Below are positions 51,096 to 60,207 of a DNA stretch of 64,000 bases, one piece after another. The first letter of the stretch is position 1, and every line of letters begins with the position of its first letter. The notes beneath the pieces are model-generated. The model did no database searches, had not been told where the DNA came from, and was given only the letters and a program-made list of their open reading frames with translations. Source of the DNA: Chitinophagaceae bacterium (GTDB lineage: Bacteria; Bacteroidota; Bacteroidia; Chitinophagales; Chitinophagaceae); assembly GCA_016715365.1 (NCBI GenBank), contig JADKAM010000004.1, positions 372,001 to 436,000 of the forward strand. The letters run 5' to 3'. The translations under genes and the position numbers were made by a program.

Positions 51096-52958
51096 CTATC
51101 CTTTCAATACATTATACAAACTACCTCCTTTCTCAAAGAGGCGTTCAATATGCTTTTCAACTGCAGCATCTTTTTCAACAGGCGGTGCATGATGCGGTTT
51201 GATACGGGCATCAAATACCAACGGGCCATTGCAGCCCCAATGTTTGTTTTGGGTAAAGCTGTCAATACCATACATATCATGTGATGGATTACAGCGGGTA
51301 AATGTTACCCATAAAAAATTATTAAGTGCCTTGCTTACAAAATTAGCATCATCACCGATAACGATGAAGGGAAAATCTTTTAACTGATCGTTGATGTTTG
51401 ATAATTGATTATTGAGCATTTCCATTTCCTCCTTCGCTGCTTCATAATTTGTAAATGCGGCAGCCTGTAAAACAAGTATGCCAGGCAAAGCCAGTTGCGG
51501 TTTTGTAAAACCGGGCAGGTTATGTAATGCCGCCGGTATAATTGTTCCTAACGCTCTTATTGCTTCTCCATAAGCAGCCAGCACCACTTTGCTGCCACTG
51601 TTAAGCCCTTCTCCTGAATAATCAAGGGTATCAATGGTTGTGTTGGTATAAAAATGTATGTCTCTTTTTAAATTGATACGTTGAAGAATATAAGCAAGGT
51701 AGGCTTCAATATTATTGGTGCTGACCATGTTGTTCGCAGAACCCTGCGGACTGTCATCAGCAGTTATAAATAAGAATTTAGCCAGGCTTAATTGTCCGGT
51801 TCCCAACACGTGATTGGCAATGGTTAAAATTTCAGCTGGTTGTTTGGTTGGTGTGTAGGGTGTGTACCTTTCGCTGCCGATGGCAAGTAATAAAGGATGA
51901 ACCCCAGCTGCATCAACCGCATGTACTTCTTTTAGTCCGGGTATTTCCTGCTGTATGGCCTTGCCAGTCATTTTGTGTATCAGTTGCCCAAAGCTGGTAT
52001 CTTCCTGCGGCGGACGGCCTACCACTGTAAAAGGCCAGATGGCATTTTTACGGGCATATACTTTATGCACTTTCATCACCGGAAAATCGTGTGTAAGGCT
52101 GTAATAGCCCAGGTGATCACCAAAAGGCCCTTCTGGTTTATTTTCGTTGGGATATACTTCGCCGGTAATAACAAAATCAGCATCGGTACTGATGCAAAAT
52201 CCATCATCATAACAATAGCGGAATCTTCTGCTGCCCAAAACGCCGGCAAAAGTCATTTCACTAATACCTTCGGGCAAAGGCATTACGGCTGCCACACTAT
52301 GCGATGGCGGGCCGCCAACAAATACACTTACTTTAAGCGGCAAACCTTTTTTGTTTGCTTTGTTTTGATGAACACCAATGCCACGGTGCAATTGATAATG
52401 CAAACCTATTTCTTTGTTCGGTTCGTAATCGTTTCCCGATAATTGGATGCGGTACATACCAAGATTGGCGTTCATGATACCAGGCTTGTCAATATCTTCT
52501 GTATAAACCTGAGGCAAGGTTACAAATGCACCACCATCCATAGGCCAGTGCTGTATTTGGGGAATATCCGTAATTTTTATCTCTTCAAACAAAACAGGCT
52601 TTTGCAGGGGATTTTTTTTGGGTAATGCTTTTAAAGCAGCCAATCCGGCTTTGAAATTTTTAACCGGGCTTTTAATGGCTTTAACCGGATCATCTTTTAG
52701 CTCGATCAATTGCTGAACGGACTGTAAAGTATTTCTGAAAATAAATTCGCTTCTTTGAAGCGTACCAAAAATATTGCTTGCTGCCCTGAATTTACTGCCC
52801 TTCACTTTTTCGAAAAGCAAAGCCGGCCCACCTGCTTCATGCACACGCAAATGAATGGCCGCCATTTCCAGGTAAGGATCCACTTCTTCTTTAATGCGAA
52901 TCAGTTGTCCGTTCTGTTCAAGATCCAGTAAACATTGTTCTAATGATTTGTAGGCCAT
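51096..52958 (-). CDS. UbiD family decarboxylase
   Basis: 620 residues. UbiD enzymes decarboxylate aromatic or unsaturated acids using prenylated FMN made by UbiX; in quinone synthesis they remove the ring carboxyl. Motifs: N-A-N-L-G-M-Y-R-I-Q-L near residue 165, G-L-H-Y-Q-L-H-R-G near 186, the E-x-P-F-G-D-H-L-G-Y-Y active-site segment near 278 and V-V-G-R-P-P-Q-E-D near 315. From memory such genes in Bacteroidota are labelled menaquinone biosynthesis decarboxylase; no men or mqn gene lies nearby. Start at 52958 (M-A-Y-K-S), supported by a -7 box 17 bases upstream; an in-frame codon at 53000 is rejected. Confidence 0.9.
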   Translation of the reverse strand: MAYKSLEQCLLDLEQNGQLIRIKEEVDPYLEMAAIHLRVHEAGGPALLFEKVKGSKFRAASNIFGTLQRSEFIFRNTLQSVQQLIELKDDPVKAIKSPVKNFKAGLAALKALPKKNPLQKPVLFEEIKITDIPQIQHWPMDGGAFVTLPQVYTEDIDKPGIMNANLGMYRIQLSGNDYEPNKEIGLHYQLHRGIGVHQNKANKKGLPLKVSVFVGGPPSHSVAAVMPLPEGISEMTFAGVLGSRRFRYCYDDGFCISTDADFVITGEVYPNENKPEGPFGDHLGYYSLTHDFPVMKVHKVYARKNAIWPFTVVGRPPQEDTSFGQLIHKMTGKAIQQEIPGLKEVHAVDAAGVHPLLLAIGSERYTPYTPTKQPAEILTIANHVLGTGQLSLAKFLFITADDSPQGSANNMVSTNNIEAYLAYILQRINLKRDIHFYTNTTIDTLDYSGEGLNSGSKVVLAAYGEAIRALGTIIPAALHNLPGFTKPQLALPGILVLQAAAFTNYEAAKEEMEMLNNQLSNINDQLKDFPFIVIGDDANFVSKALNNFLWVTFTRCNPSHDMYGIDSFTQNKHWGCNGPLVFDARIKPHHAPPVEKDAAVEKHIERLFEKGGSLYNVLKG

Positions 52959-52975
52959 GCATATTTGTTTCAGCA

Positions 52976-52983
52976 CAAATGTA
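52976..52983 (-). promoter_or_regulatory. -7 box of the UbiD-like gene
   Basis: TACATTTG on the minus strand, 17 bases before the start at 52958. No -33 TTTG at the right distance. Confidence 0.5.
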
Positions 52984-53028
52984 AAACACAATTGCAGCAC
53001 TATTGTTGAAAAAGAAAACGGGGGACTT

Positions 53029-54012
53029 TTATTTTTTCATATACATCACTTCTTTTACCAGCTTAACCGTTCTTGGTACATCGGGCAAATAAAGTGCCAC
53101 CAGGTTTGGTGCATAGTGCATGGGCGCATCTGCAGAAGTTATCCTGCGGATGGGTGCATCTAAATAATCGAAACCTTCTTTTTGAATGCGGTATGTTATT
53201 TCGGAAGATACAGAGGCAAAAGGCCACTGTTCTTCAACGATAACAAGCCTGTTTGTTTTTTTAACGCTTTCCAGAATGGTAAACCAATCCAGCGGACGAA
53301 TGGTTGCCAGGTCAATTACTTCTGCTTCAATACCTTCTTTGGCTAATTCTTCAGCCGCAGCCAAAGCAACTTTCATCATTTTGTTAAACGAAACGATGGT
53401 TACATCTTTACCTGCTCTTTTAATAAATGCTTTACCAATTGGCAACAGGTATTCTTCTTCGGGCACTTCACCTTTATCGCCATACATTACTTCACTCTCC
53501 ATAAACATAACCGGATCATCATCCCTGATGGCGCTTTTTAATAAACCTTTGGCATCGTATGGGTTTGAAACCGAGATCACTTTTAATCCGGGAATATTAG
53601 CATACATCGATTCAAAAGCGGTTGAGTGTTGTGCTCCCAACTGGCCGGCACTACCGTTTGCACCCCGAAAAACGATCGGACAACCAACTTGTCCGCCGCT
53701 CATTGCCAGCATTTTAGAAGCGGTATTTAATATTTGATCTAAAGGGAGAACGGCAAAGTTCCAGGTCATAAATTCAACGATGGGACGTAGGCCATTTTGT
53801 GCGGCCCCTACTGCAATGGCACTAAAACCTAACTCTGCAATGGGTGTGTCAATGATCCTTTTCTCACCAAATTCCTCCAGCATGCCCTGGCTTACTTTAT
53901 AAGCTCCGTTATACTCGGCAACTTCCTCTCCCATTAAAAAAACACGTTCATCTCTACGCATTTCTTCCTGCATGGCTTCTCTAAGGGCTTCTCTAAAGGC
54001 AATTTGTCGCAT
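53029..54012 (-). CDS. pdhB: pyruvate dehydrogenase E1 component, beta subunit
   Basis: 327 residues. Partner of the E1 alpha subunit encoded at 40829. Transketolase pyrimidine-binding domain in the first half (F-L-M-G-E-E-V-A-E-Y-N-G-A-Y near 25, with the Glu that contacts thiamine diphosphate near residue 58 in I-A-E-L-G-F). Transketolase C-terminal domain after about 200 (V-T-I-V-S-F, V-I-D-L-A-T-I-R-P-L-D, V-I-V-E-E-Q-W-P). Standard length. Monocistronic with its own promoter. Confidence 0.95.
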   Translation of the reverse strand: MRQIAFREALREAMQEEMRRDERVFLMGEEVAEYNGAYKVSQGMLEEFGEKRIIDTPIAELGFSAIAVGAAQNGLRPIVEFMTWNFAVLPLDQILNTASKMLAMSGGQVGCPIVFRGANGSAGQLGAQHSTAFESMYANIPGLKVISVSNPYDAKGLLKSAIRDDDPVMFMESEVMYGDKGEVPEEEYLLPIGKAFIKRAGKDVTIVSFNKMMKVALAAAEELAKEGIEAEVIDLATIRPLDWFTILESVKKTNRLVIVEEQWPFASVSSEITYRIQKEGFDYLDAPIRRITSADAPMHYAPNLVALYLPDVPRTVKLVKEVMYMKK

Positions 54013-54034
54013 CTGTTTATTTTATTTATGGTTG

Positions 54035-54066
54035 CAAATTTATCTTATCAGGGGCAGATGAACAAA
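54035..54066 (-). promoter_or_regulatory. Bacteroidota-type promoter of pdhB
   Basis: TTTG (complement of 54063-54066), 20 bases, then TAAATTTG (complement of 54035-54042): an almost ideal -33/-7 pair, 22 bases before the pdhB ATG. Confidence 0.75.
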
Positions 54067-54094
54067 TTGATATTTATGCAAGAAAACATAAATT

Positions 54095-54128
54095 AAAAGT
54101 GCCGGCTCAGGAATGAGCCGGCACTTTT
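54095..54128 (-). terminator. terminator after the thiolase gene
   Basis: AAAAGTGCCGGCTCA, loop of 4, TGAGCCGGCACTTTT: a perfect 15-bp stem, 12 bases beyond the thiolase stop (54141). Confidence 0.92.
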
Positions 54129-54140
54129 CAATATAAAAAA

Positions 54141-55319
54141 TTAAACATTTTCAATTACCATGGCCGATGCGCCTCCTCCTCCATTACAAATGCCTGCTGC
54201 GCCATATTTTGCATTGTTCTGTTTTAAAACATGCAGCAATGTAACAATGATCCTTGCACCACTACAACCCAAAGGGTGTCCAAGTGATACAGCACCGCCA
54301 TTTACATTTACTTTTGCAGGATCAAGCTTCATGCGTTTACTGTTTTCAATACCAACCACAGCAAATGCTTCATTCAGTTCCCAGTAAGCTATATCTTTCA
54401 TTTGCAAGCCTGCTTTTGCCACTGCTTTGGGTACGGCTATAGCCGGGGTTGTGGTAAACCATTCAGGAGCCTGTTCTGCATCGGCATAACTTACAATTTT
54501 ACCAATTGGTTTTAACCCAAGTTCATCTGCTTTTTCTTTACTCATTAAAACCAATGCTGCAGCACCATCGTTCATCGTTGATGCATTGGCTGCTGTTACC
54601 GTTCCATCTTTCTGAAAAGCACCTTTCAGCGTTGCAATTTTATCAAACTTTACATTAAAAGGCTCTTCATCTTTGGCAAATAAAACCGGGGCACCGCTGC
54701 GTTGTGGTATTTCAACCGGTACAATTTCATCAGCAAATTTTCCGGCTTCTACTGCTGCCTGGCTGCGTTTGTAACTTTCAATGGCAAAAGCATCCTGTTC
54801 TTCACGGCTTATACCACAGGTTGATGCACAAAGTTCTGCAGCATTACCCATGGCTTTACCATCATACACATCTGTAAGGCCATCTTTTGCCAGGCCATCA
54901 ATCAGTTGTGTGTTACCGTATTTATTTCCCCAGCGCATGCTGTCAACATAAAAAGGCACATTGCTCATGCTCTCCATACCGCCGGCAACAACAATTTCGG
55001 CATCACCCAGTAAAATACTTTGTGCTGCCTGTGCAATGGCTTTCATACCGCTGGCACAAACTTTATTTACAGTTGTACAATTTACTTCATTGGGTAAGCC
55101 TGCAAATTTTGCAGCCTGTCTTGCCGGTGCCTGTCCCAGGTTGGCCTGTATAACAGCACCCATCAACACATCATTAACCAATTCCGGTTTAACGCCGGCT
55201 TTTTTAAGGGCTCCCTTAATGGCAATTGCACCCAATTGTGTAGCAGTAAATCCTTTTAAAGAACCACCAAAACTACCCATTGGTGTACGAACTGCGGATA
55301 TGATATAAACTTCTTTCAT
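54141..55319 (-). CDS. acetyl-CoA C-acyltransferase (thiolase)
   Basis: 392 residues of the degradative/biosynthetic thiolase family. Nucleophile Cys in N-K-V-C-A-S-G-M-K (about 88), G-G-M-E-S-M-S-N-V-P near 115, N-E-A-F-A near 348 region, G-G-A-V-S-L-G-H-P-L-G with the catalytic His, and C-N-G-G-G-G-A with the second Cys near 380. It condenses two acetyl-CoA or cleaves 3-ketoacyl-CoA; the sequence alone does not decide which (atoB/phaA or fadA type). No other beta-oxidation gene nearby. Ends at a strong terminator. Confidence 0.94.
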   Translation of the reverse strand: MKEVYIISAVRTPMGSFGGSLKGFTATQLGAIAIKGALKKAGVKPELVNDVLMGAVIQANLGQAPARQAAKFAGLPNEVNCTTVNKVCASGMKAIAQAAQSILLGDAEIVVAGGMESMSNVPFYVDSMRWGNKYGNTQLIDGLAKDGLTDVYDGKAMGNAAELCASTCGISREEQDAFAIESYKRSQAAVEAGKFADEIVPVEIPQRSGAPVLFAKDEEPFNVKFDKIATLKGAFQKDGTVTAANASTMNDGAAALVLMSKEKADELGLKPIGKIVSYADAEQAPEWFTTTPAIAVPKAVAKAGLQMKDIAYWELNEAFAVVGIENSKRMKLDPAKVNVNGGAVSLGHPLGCSGARIIVTLLHVLKQNNAKYGAAGICNGGGGASAMVIENV

Positions 55320-55374
55320 GTTTTTTTTGGCCGGGCCCAGCCGTTGCTAATTTCATGTGCGCGCTTTTAGAACG

Positions 55375-55382
55375 CAAAGGTA
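55375..55382 (-). promoter_or_regulatory. -7 box upstream of the thiolase gene
   Basis: TACCTTTG on the minus strand followed by CG, 55 bases upstream of the thiolase ATG; no well-placed -33 element. Confidence 0.4.
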
Positions 55383-55412
55383 AGAATTATGATTTATGTA
55401 TGATTTAAAAAC

Positions 55413-55444
55413 AAACGGGCAGATAAATCATCTGCCCGTTTTAA
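55413..55444 (-). terminator. terminator after the DUF6515 gene
   Basis: AAACGGGCAGAT, loop AAATC, ATCTGCCCGTTTT: 12-bp stem, about 20 bases past the stop at 55465. Confidence 0.88.
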
Positions 55445-55464
55445 TATGTGCTAGTTTTATAAAT

Positions 55465-56238
55465 TTACTGCACTGCTGTTACTTCATATCTGATTTTATC
55501 TCCCTCAATTACTTCTTTGTAATAAACGCCACCGGGTGTTACAAAATACTTTTGTTGATTGATGACCTGAACTTTACTCTCTGCAGGTAATTCATCATAC
55601 CTGCTTCCCAGGTTTGGTATCGCTTCATCGTAGGCATTCAGATCTTCATTTGCATTATCAGTATTGATAACACCATCTGTACCCACCACACGGTAACCCA
55701 GTTTATTGTTTTCAGAAAATTCTTCCTGGTAAAAAGTACCACCAACCTGGTAATACTTCTGTCCGTCAATTACGGTAACAGTTGCATTTGCAGGAAGCCT
55801 GTTAACCGTAGCATTTAATGGAGGAGCAACCACTTCGTAACCGCCATTATTATAATTGCGGTAATAAACACCATCGTTGTAATAATATGGAACCGGGCCT
55901 ACATTAAACTGGCTGTATCCAAACGGCAATACATGTAAGCGGAAGCCAAAAGATGGGCCATAATGAACATAAGTTCTCGGACTTCTGTAAACCGGCCGGT
56001 ATATGGGCCTGTAGCGGGTAACAGGCCTGTAGTAAGGCCGGTAATTGGGTCTGTAATTATACCTTGGACCAATGGTTACAGAAAACTGGTTACGGTTCTG
56101 GTTGTATTGGTTGTAATGCCGGTATTGGTTGTTGTTATACCCCCGGCTATTATTGTAGCCCCTGCCACGTTGGGCAAACAAACCAACGGAAAGTAATAAT
56201 GCAATGCTCATTATTACACTGATCTTTATTGTTTTCAT
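55465..56238 (-). CDS. DUF6515-like secreted Tyr/Asn/Arg-rich protein
   Basis: 257 residues. Signal peptide (M-K-T-I-K-I, cleavage near L-F-A-Q). Residues 24-90 are low complexity (Arg/Tyr/Asn/Gln, then Y-R-P repeats). Residues of about 105-257 hold two similar units, each with L-P-A-x-A/S-x-V-x-V-I-x-x-Q-K-Y-(F/Y) followed by G-G-x-(F/Y)-Y (near 152 and 218), an SH3-like duplicated domain of DUF6515 type. Outer-surface or periplasmic; function unknown. Confidence 0.82.
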   Translation of the reverse strand: MKTIKISVIMSIALLLSVGLFAQRGRGYNNSRGYNNNQYRHYNQYNQNRNQFSVTIGPRYNYRPNYRPYYRPVTRYRPIYRPVYRSPRTYVHYGPSFGFRLHVLPFGYSQFNVGPVPYYYNDGVYYRNYNNGGYEVVAPPLNATVNRLPANATVTVIDGQKYYQVGGTFYQEEFSENNKLGYRVVGTDGVINTDNANEDLNAYDEAIPNLGSRYDELPAESKVQVINQQKYFVTPGGVYYKEVIEGDKIRYEVTAVQ

Positions 56239-56328
56239 ATAATGATATTTATTTGATTTAAAATTACCTGAAACCGAAATTAAAAAATGTTAATGCTGAT
56301 ATTTTAACAATTACCAGCTTAGGTATAC

Positions 56329-56368
56329 AAATGACATTAAACCCTGCTTGCAGGGTTTAATGTCATTT
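56329..56368. terminator. 19-bp palindrome after the small basic secreted-protein gene
   Basis: The arm 56329-56347 is exactly complementary to 56350-56368 with a two-base centre (TT). A/T flanks make it a likely terminator for the gene ending at 56374 on the minus strand, though the stem abuts the stop codon. Confidence 0.8.
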
Positions 56369-56373
56369 ACTTT

Positions 56374-56766
56374 TTACCATTTTTTTCTGTCTTTGCCTCT
56401 AAAGTCACCAAACATATTTTTTGGGCTTCTGAATTTGCGGATAACCTGGGCTATCTCTTCATCACGCTGTGCTTCCAGGTTATTGATCAGGCGTTTTTTC
56501 TGAAACCAACCCATATATGGTTTGTTTTTTACAGACTGTATTTTATAATCATACTCCCGGTTGATCTGGGTTATCTGCATATCCCTTTCTCTTGGGGTGA
56601 AGACGTAACCACCATAGTTTTTGTCATGGCGATCATGGCCCCTGTTATCATGTGAGGCATAAACATCATTGTCTTTACCCCTGTCCCGTTGGCCATTCTG
56701 GCCATACTGTGCAAATGTTGTACTAAACATTGCCATGGAAAATAAAAGTGTAAAAATTGTTTTCAT
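56374..56766 (-). CDS. small basic secreted protein of unknown function
   Basis: 130 residues. Signal peptide (M-K-T-I-F-T-L-L-F-S, cleavage near T-F-A-Q). The mature N-terminus is rich in Asp, His, Gly and Arg (D-N-R-G-H-D-R-H-D-K). A helical region follows (R-E-R-D-M-Q-I-T-Q-I-N-R-E-Y-D-Y-K-I near 60, then K-R-L-I-N-N-L-E-A-Q-R-D-E-E-I near 90). No known domain named; similar heptad-like basic helices occur in other Chitinophagaceae exported proteins, from memory. Confidence 0.72.
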   Translation of the reverse strand: MKTIFTLLFSMAMFSTTFAQYGQNGQRDRGKDNDVYASHDNRGHDRHDKNYGGYVFTPRERDMQITQINREYDYKIQSVKNKPYMGWFQKKRLINNLEAQRDEEIAQVIRKFRSPKNMFGDFRGKDRKKW

Positions 56767-56941
56767 AATTGTAAATTTTAATTGTTACTAATGCATATAA
56801 GACGTTTCATGATACATTCCGTTTACAAAAGTTATGTTAATAGAGAAAGACTGAAATGCTATTGCCACTGATAGAAAAATTTATGCCGGTACCAAATAAT
56901 GTTTTTATCTTAGGTCATCTTTTACTTAAAACAAAATCTGC

Positions 56942-57283
56942 ATGAAAATTTTTTCTTTCTTTTTAACACTGGTAATTGTAATAACTTTTGCCGCCTGTTC
57001 CAAAAAAGCCAGCCCGGCCAAGGTTAAGTCTGTAACCTATTCAGGAGATATTTTACCCTTGCTGCAGGCAAAATGCAGCCCCTGCCACATGCCTTCAAAA
57101 GGCGGTAATAAAGCAAATTTTGAGAATTATGAAGGCGCAAAAAAATATGGTGCCGAATTACTGGCAAGGGTTATTAAAGCTCCTACCGACAGAGGGTTTA
57201 TGCCAAAAATGAATCCTAAATTATCGGAAGATGAAATTGCTGTGATCAGAAAATGGAACGAACAGGGTTTGCTGGAAAAATAA
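56942..57283 (+). CDS. c-type cytochrome lipoprotein
   Basis: 113 residues. Lipobox T-F-A-A-C-S (Cys at 19) and one heme-binding motif C-S-P-C-H (about 45-49), with G-F-M-P-K-M near 86 providing a likely axial Met. A single-heme, membrane-tethered periplasmic electron carrier of the type found as stand-alone cytochromes in Bacteroidota. The following gene is convergent. Confidence 0.88.
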   Translation: MKIFSFFLTLVIVITFAACSKKASPAKVKSVTYSGDILPLLQAKCSPCHMPSKGGNKANFENYEGAKKYGAELLARVIKAPTDRGFMPKMNPKLSEDEIAVIRKWNEQGLLEK

Positions 57284-57287
57284 AAAA

Positions 57288-58334
57288 TTATACAGCTTTT
57301 ATACGGGGGTCAACCATACGATACAAAATATCGGCAAAAAGGTTGATGATGATGAATATACATGCACTGAGTAAAACGGATCCCATTACAACCGGGTAGT
57401 CCAGTTTTTCCAGTGCATCAACCGTTATTTTGCCTATCCCCTTCCAGCCAAAAATATACTCAACAAAAAATGCACCGGCCAGTAACTCGGCAAACCAGCC
57501 GGTTATGGCTGTTATTACCGGGTTAAGGGCATTGCGTAAAGCATGTTTAAAGATGATGGCATTTTTACCCAACCCTTTTGCATAGGCTGTTCGTATATAA
57601 TCCTGGTTTAGCACATCCAGCATAGAACTGCGGGTTAATTGTGTAATGATGGCCAGCGGCCTGATGCCCAATGTAAAGGCAGGCAGTATCAGATTTTTAA
57701 GGCTTACATATTTTTCACCGGTCACTTCATCAATATCAAACCAACTGCCGGTTAAATTTAAACCGGTATAACCGTGTAATACAACGCCAAATAAATAAGC
57801 AATGATTATCGCCATAAAAAAAGAGGGAGCCGATATGCCGGCAATGCTGGAGAAAACAGCTGTCGTATCCATCCAGGTTCCTTTTTTTACCGCAGCCGTT
57901 ACGCCCAATAAAATACCCATGATGGTTGCAAACAACATGGCTGCAATGGCAAGTATCAGTGTGCCGGGCAAGGCTTCCATCAATACTTTACCCACTTCTT
58001 TTTTTGTTTGATAACTTTTACGGAGATAGGGTACTTTGATCCCGAATTTTGTATCGCCTCCAATAAATAAACCTTTGAGTTGTTTCTTCTCAATATCAAC
58101 CTTGCTGTGAAAACAAACAGGCGAAACATCATTTACATACAAGACAAACTGTTTCCATTTTGGCTGATCGAGGTAAAGATCGCTGCGGATATTATCCATG
58201 GTTTTTTTATCACCGGTTTGCCCTACAATCATACGGGCAGGATCGCCAAAGCCCTGGAACATAATAAAGACCAGTACCACAACACCGAGCAGTACGAGCA
58301 AAGAATAGCATATTTTCTTAAGAAAGTAATTCAA
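57288..58334 (-). CDS. ABC transporter permease, oligopeptide/nickel (DppB/OppB) type
   Basis: 348 residues. An N-terminal helix and the D-P-A-R-M-I-V-G-Q segment typical of OppB are followed by an unusually long periplasmic stretch of about 60 residues (37-120). The core holds five further helices. The ATPase-contact loop is A-Y-A-K-G-L-G-K-N-A-I-I-F-K-H-A-L-R-N-A near 260. With DppC, an ATPase and a binding protein this would import peptides or nickel; none of those partners is in the window. Ends four bases after the cytochrome stop, convergent. Confidence 0.9.
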   Translation of the reverse strand: MNYFLKKICYSLLVLLGVVVLVFIMFQGFGDPARMIVGQTGDKKTMDNIRSDLYLDQPKWKQFVLYVNDVSPVCFHSKVDIEKKQLKGLFIGGDTKFGIKVPYLRKSYQTKKEVGKVLMEALPGTLILAIAAMLFATIMGILLGVTAAVKKGTWMDTTAVFSSIAGISAPSFFMAIIIAYLFGVVLHGYTGLNLTGSWFDIDEVTGEKYVSLKNLILPAFTLGIRPLAIITQLTRSSMLDVLNQDYIRTAYAKGLGKNAIIFKHALRNALNPVITAITGWFAELLAGAFFVEYIFGWKGIGKITVDALEKLDYPVVMGSVLLSACIFIIINLFADILYRMVDPRIKAV

Positions 58335-58358
58335 TATTGAGTTTAAGTTTTTATCAGC

Positions 58359-59453
58359 TTACCAAAAATCCATGAATGCTTTTTTGCTTTTTACTACCGG
58401 CCCTTTCATAAAATACAGCGTAGGGTTAACCCTTGCCGCTGTTTTCAATGCTGTTCCATCGCAGGATAATATAACCAGTCCTGGTATAGCAAATATCTTC
58501 TTCGCAGTACCCGGGTCGGAAGTGACAAGGAATACCGGTATAACACCTTTGTTTTTGGTATAAAATAATTTAAACTCTTCGTACCATTTATCATCTTTAT
58601 TAAAATCTTTGGCAAGCACCAGGTAATATTCTCCGGGTTGGTTCAGTATTGCTTCGGTTGTATCATTCTCATTTTCTGTTTTTAAAACAAAATCATTAAT
58701 CAAAGGAATATTATTTTTTCCTTTCTCTATCAATACCTGTTTGCGCTCAACAAATTCCCAGGAGCTGTCGGGTAAGGCACTCACCGCAAATTCTTTGCTT
58801 TCTCCGTTCTTTTTATAAACAAACTTGTAATCAAATTTATCGGGTACTGCATCTTTGGGCATTTTACGCAGCTCCAGGATATTGTTGCCGGCTTTAAACG
58901 GCAGACAATCCTTCACCGGCAGGTGTTTTAAAACATACCATTGCAAACCCAATACACCAAAAAGCGAAATCAAAAATAAACCTGTGTTGACAGTATTTGA
59001 AAAAAGTGGCTTAATGTATTTCCTTCCAAATAAGATAACCAGCACCAGTATCATCAGCACTATATCTTTTGTAAATGTTTGAATGGGCGTAAGCGGAATA
59101 CAATCGCCAAAGCAGCCGCAGGCACGTATCTTGCCACTAAATAAAACATAACTGGTAAGGAAGGTAAACAGCAACATCAGCAAAAGCAAGAGCCAGGAAA
59201 CCATTTTTGTCCTCCAGCCAAGCAATAAGGCAAAGCCCAGAATAACTTCCAGCGTTATCATAACCAGCGAAAACATCAATGCCTGCTCATTTAACCAAAG
59301 CATCATGCCGGTCATTATTCCTTCAGAAGCCCATACTTCAAAAAATTCCTGCATTTTATAGGCAAGTCCCAACGGATCAATGGCTTTTACCAATCCCGAA
59401 AAAATAAATAGAACACCAACTAAAACCCTTGCAATGTTTACTACCTGTTTCAT
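58359..59453 (-). CDS. BT_3928 family DoxX-like membrane protein
   Basis: 364 residues. Four transmembrane helices at the N-terminus in DoxX layout (I-F-S-G-L-V-K-A-I-D-P-L-G near residue 17, R-A-C-G-C-F-G-D-C near 110 with a Cys cluster). A further helix at about 150-165 is followed by a soluble thioredoxin-like C-terminal half (L-V-L-A-K-D-F near 280, N-P-T-L-Y-F-M-K-G near 345). The Cys-rich loop suggests redox chemistry. From memory this family sits near folP and DUF1599 in many Bacteroidota, as here. Confidence 0.85.
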   Translation of the reverse strand: MKQVVNIARVLVGVLFIFSGLVKAIDPLGLAYKMQEFFEVWASEGIMTGMMLWLNEQALMFSLVMITLEVILGFALLLGWRTKMVSWLLLLLMLLFTFLTSYVLFSGKIRACGCFGDCIPLTPIQTFTKDIVLMILVLVILFGRKYIKPLFSNTVNTGLFLISLFGVLGLQWYVLKHLPVKDCLPFKAGNNILELRKMPKDAVPDKFDYKFVYKKNGESKEFAVSALPDSSWEFVERKQVLIEKGKNNIPLINDFVLKTENENDTTEAILNQPGEYYLVLAKDFNKDDKWYEEFKLFYTKNKGVIPVFLVTSDPGTAKKIFAIPGLVILSCDGTALKTAARVNPTLYFMKGPVVKSKKAFMDFW

Positions 59454-59515
59454 TTTATTATTTTGTTACTGTTAATAATCAGGTACGATTCTGGCCACCA
59501 ATAGCGCCCCGACTT

Positions 59516-60064
59516 TTATCCGCTGTGTACTTCTTCATCAATTAATATCAAACCAAATACCGCATAATTTATGATGTCATAAAAATTGGCATCAATACCT
59601 TCGCTGATAATCGTTTTGCCTTTATTGATCAATATCTGTTTGATACGTAGGATCTTTGCCAGGATCAGGTCTACAAAGCTTTCCTGGCTCATTTCACGCC
59701 AGGCTTCGCCATAATCATGGTTTTTATCCAGCATCAGTCTTTTTGCAATGGCAACTTTTTCAGTGTACAGTTTTTCAACGGTTTCATAATCCAGGTCTTC
59801 CAGTTCATCATCCTTAATATCCAGTTGTATTAAACCAATGATGCCGTAATTCAGTATGCCTTTAAATTCGCTGATGACATCATCGCCTATTTTTTGAGTG
59901 CCTGCTTCCTGTATGGTACGGATGCGTTTTGCTTTTATATAGATCTGGTCAGCAACAGAAATGGTTCTGTACACCCGCCAGGAGGTACCATAATCCTTTG
60001 TCTTTTGCAGAAAAATTGTTTTGCAGCCCTCAATTGCCTGGTCGTATTGCTGGTTCGTATTCAT
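59516..60064 (-). CDS. DUF1599 protein
   Basis: 182 residues built from two similar halves. Each half has K-T-K-D-Y-G-x-S-W / N-H-D-Y-G-E-A-W (near 24 and 116), a helical R-I-x-x-I-Q / R-I-K-Q-I segment and a Y-x-I-I-G-L-I / Y-A-V-F-G-L-I end. Function is not established; the D-Y-G-x-x-W motif is shared with nucleotide-related domains. Divergent from folP, whose neighbourhood is conserved. Confidence 0.85.
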   Translation of the reverse strand: MNTNQQYDQAIEGCKTIFLQKTKDYGTSWRVYRTISVADQIYIKAKRIRTIQEAGTQKIGDDVISEFKGILNYGIIGLIQLDIKDDELEDLDYETVEKLYTEKVAIAKRLMLDKNHDYGEAWREMSQESFVDLILAKILRIKQILINKGKTIISEGIDANFYDIINYAVFGLILIDEEVHSG

Positions 60065-60207
60065 GTGTATCTTATAGTGATTTTGGTCATATGAAATTCG
60101 CCATAAACATTTAGAGATATTATCAACTCCAGTTATGGCTCATTCATTTATCAATGTGCATTTGTAACTTGTGCTATATTATCTCAAAAATAATTGAAAA
60201 AGATTTG

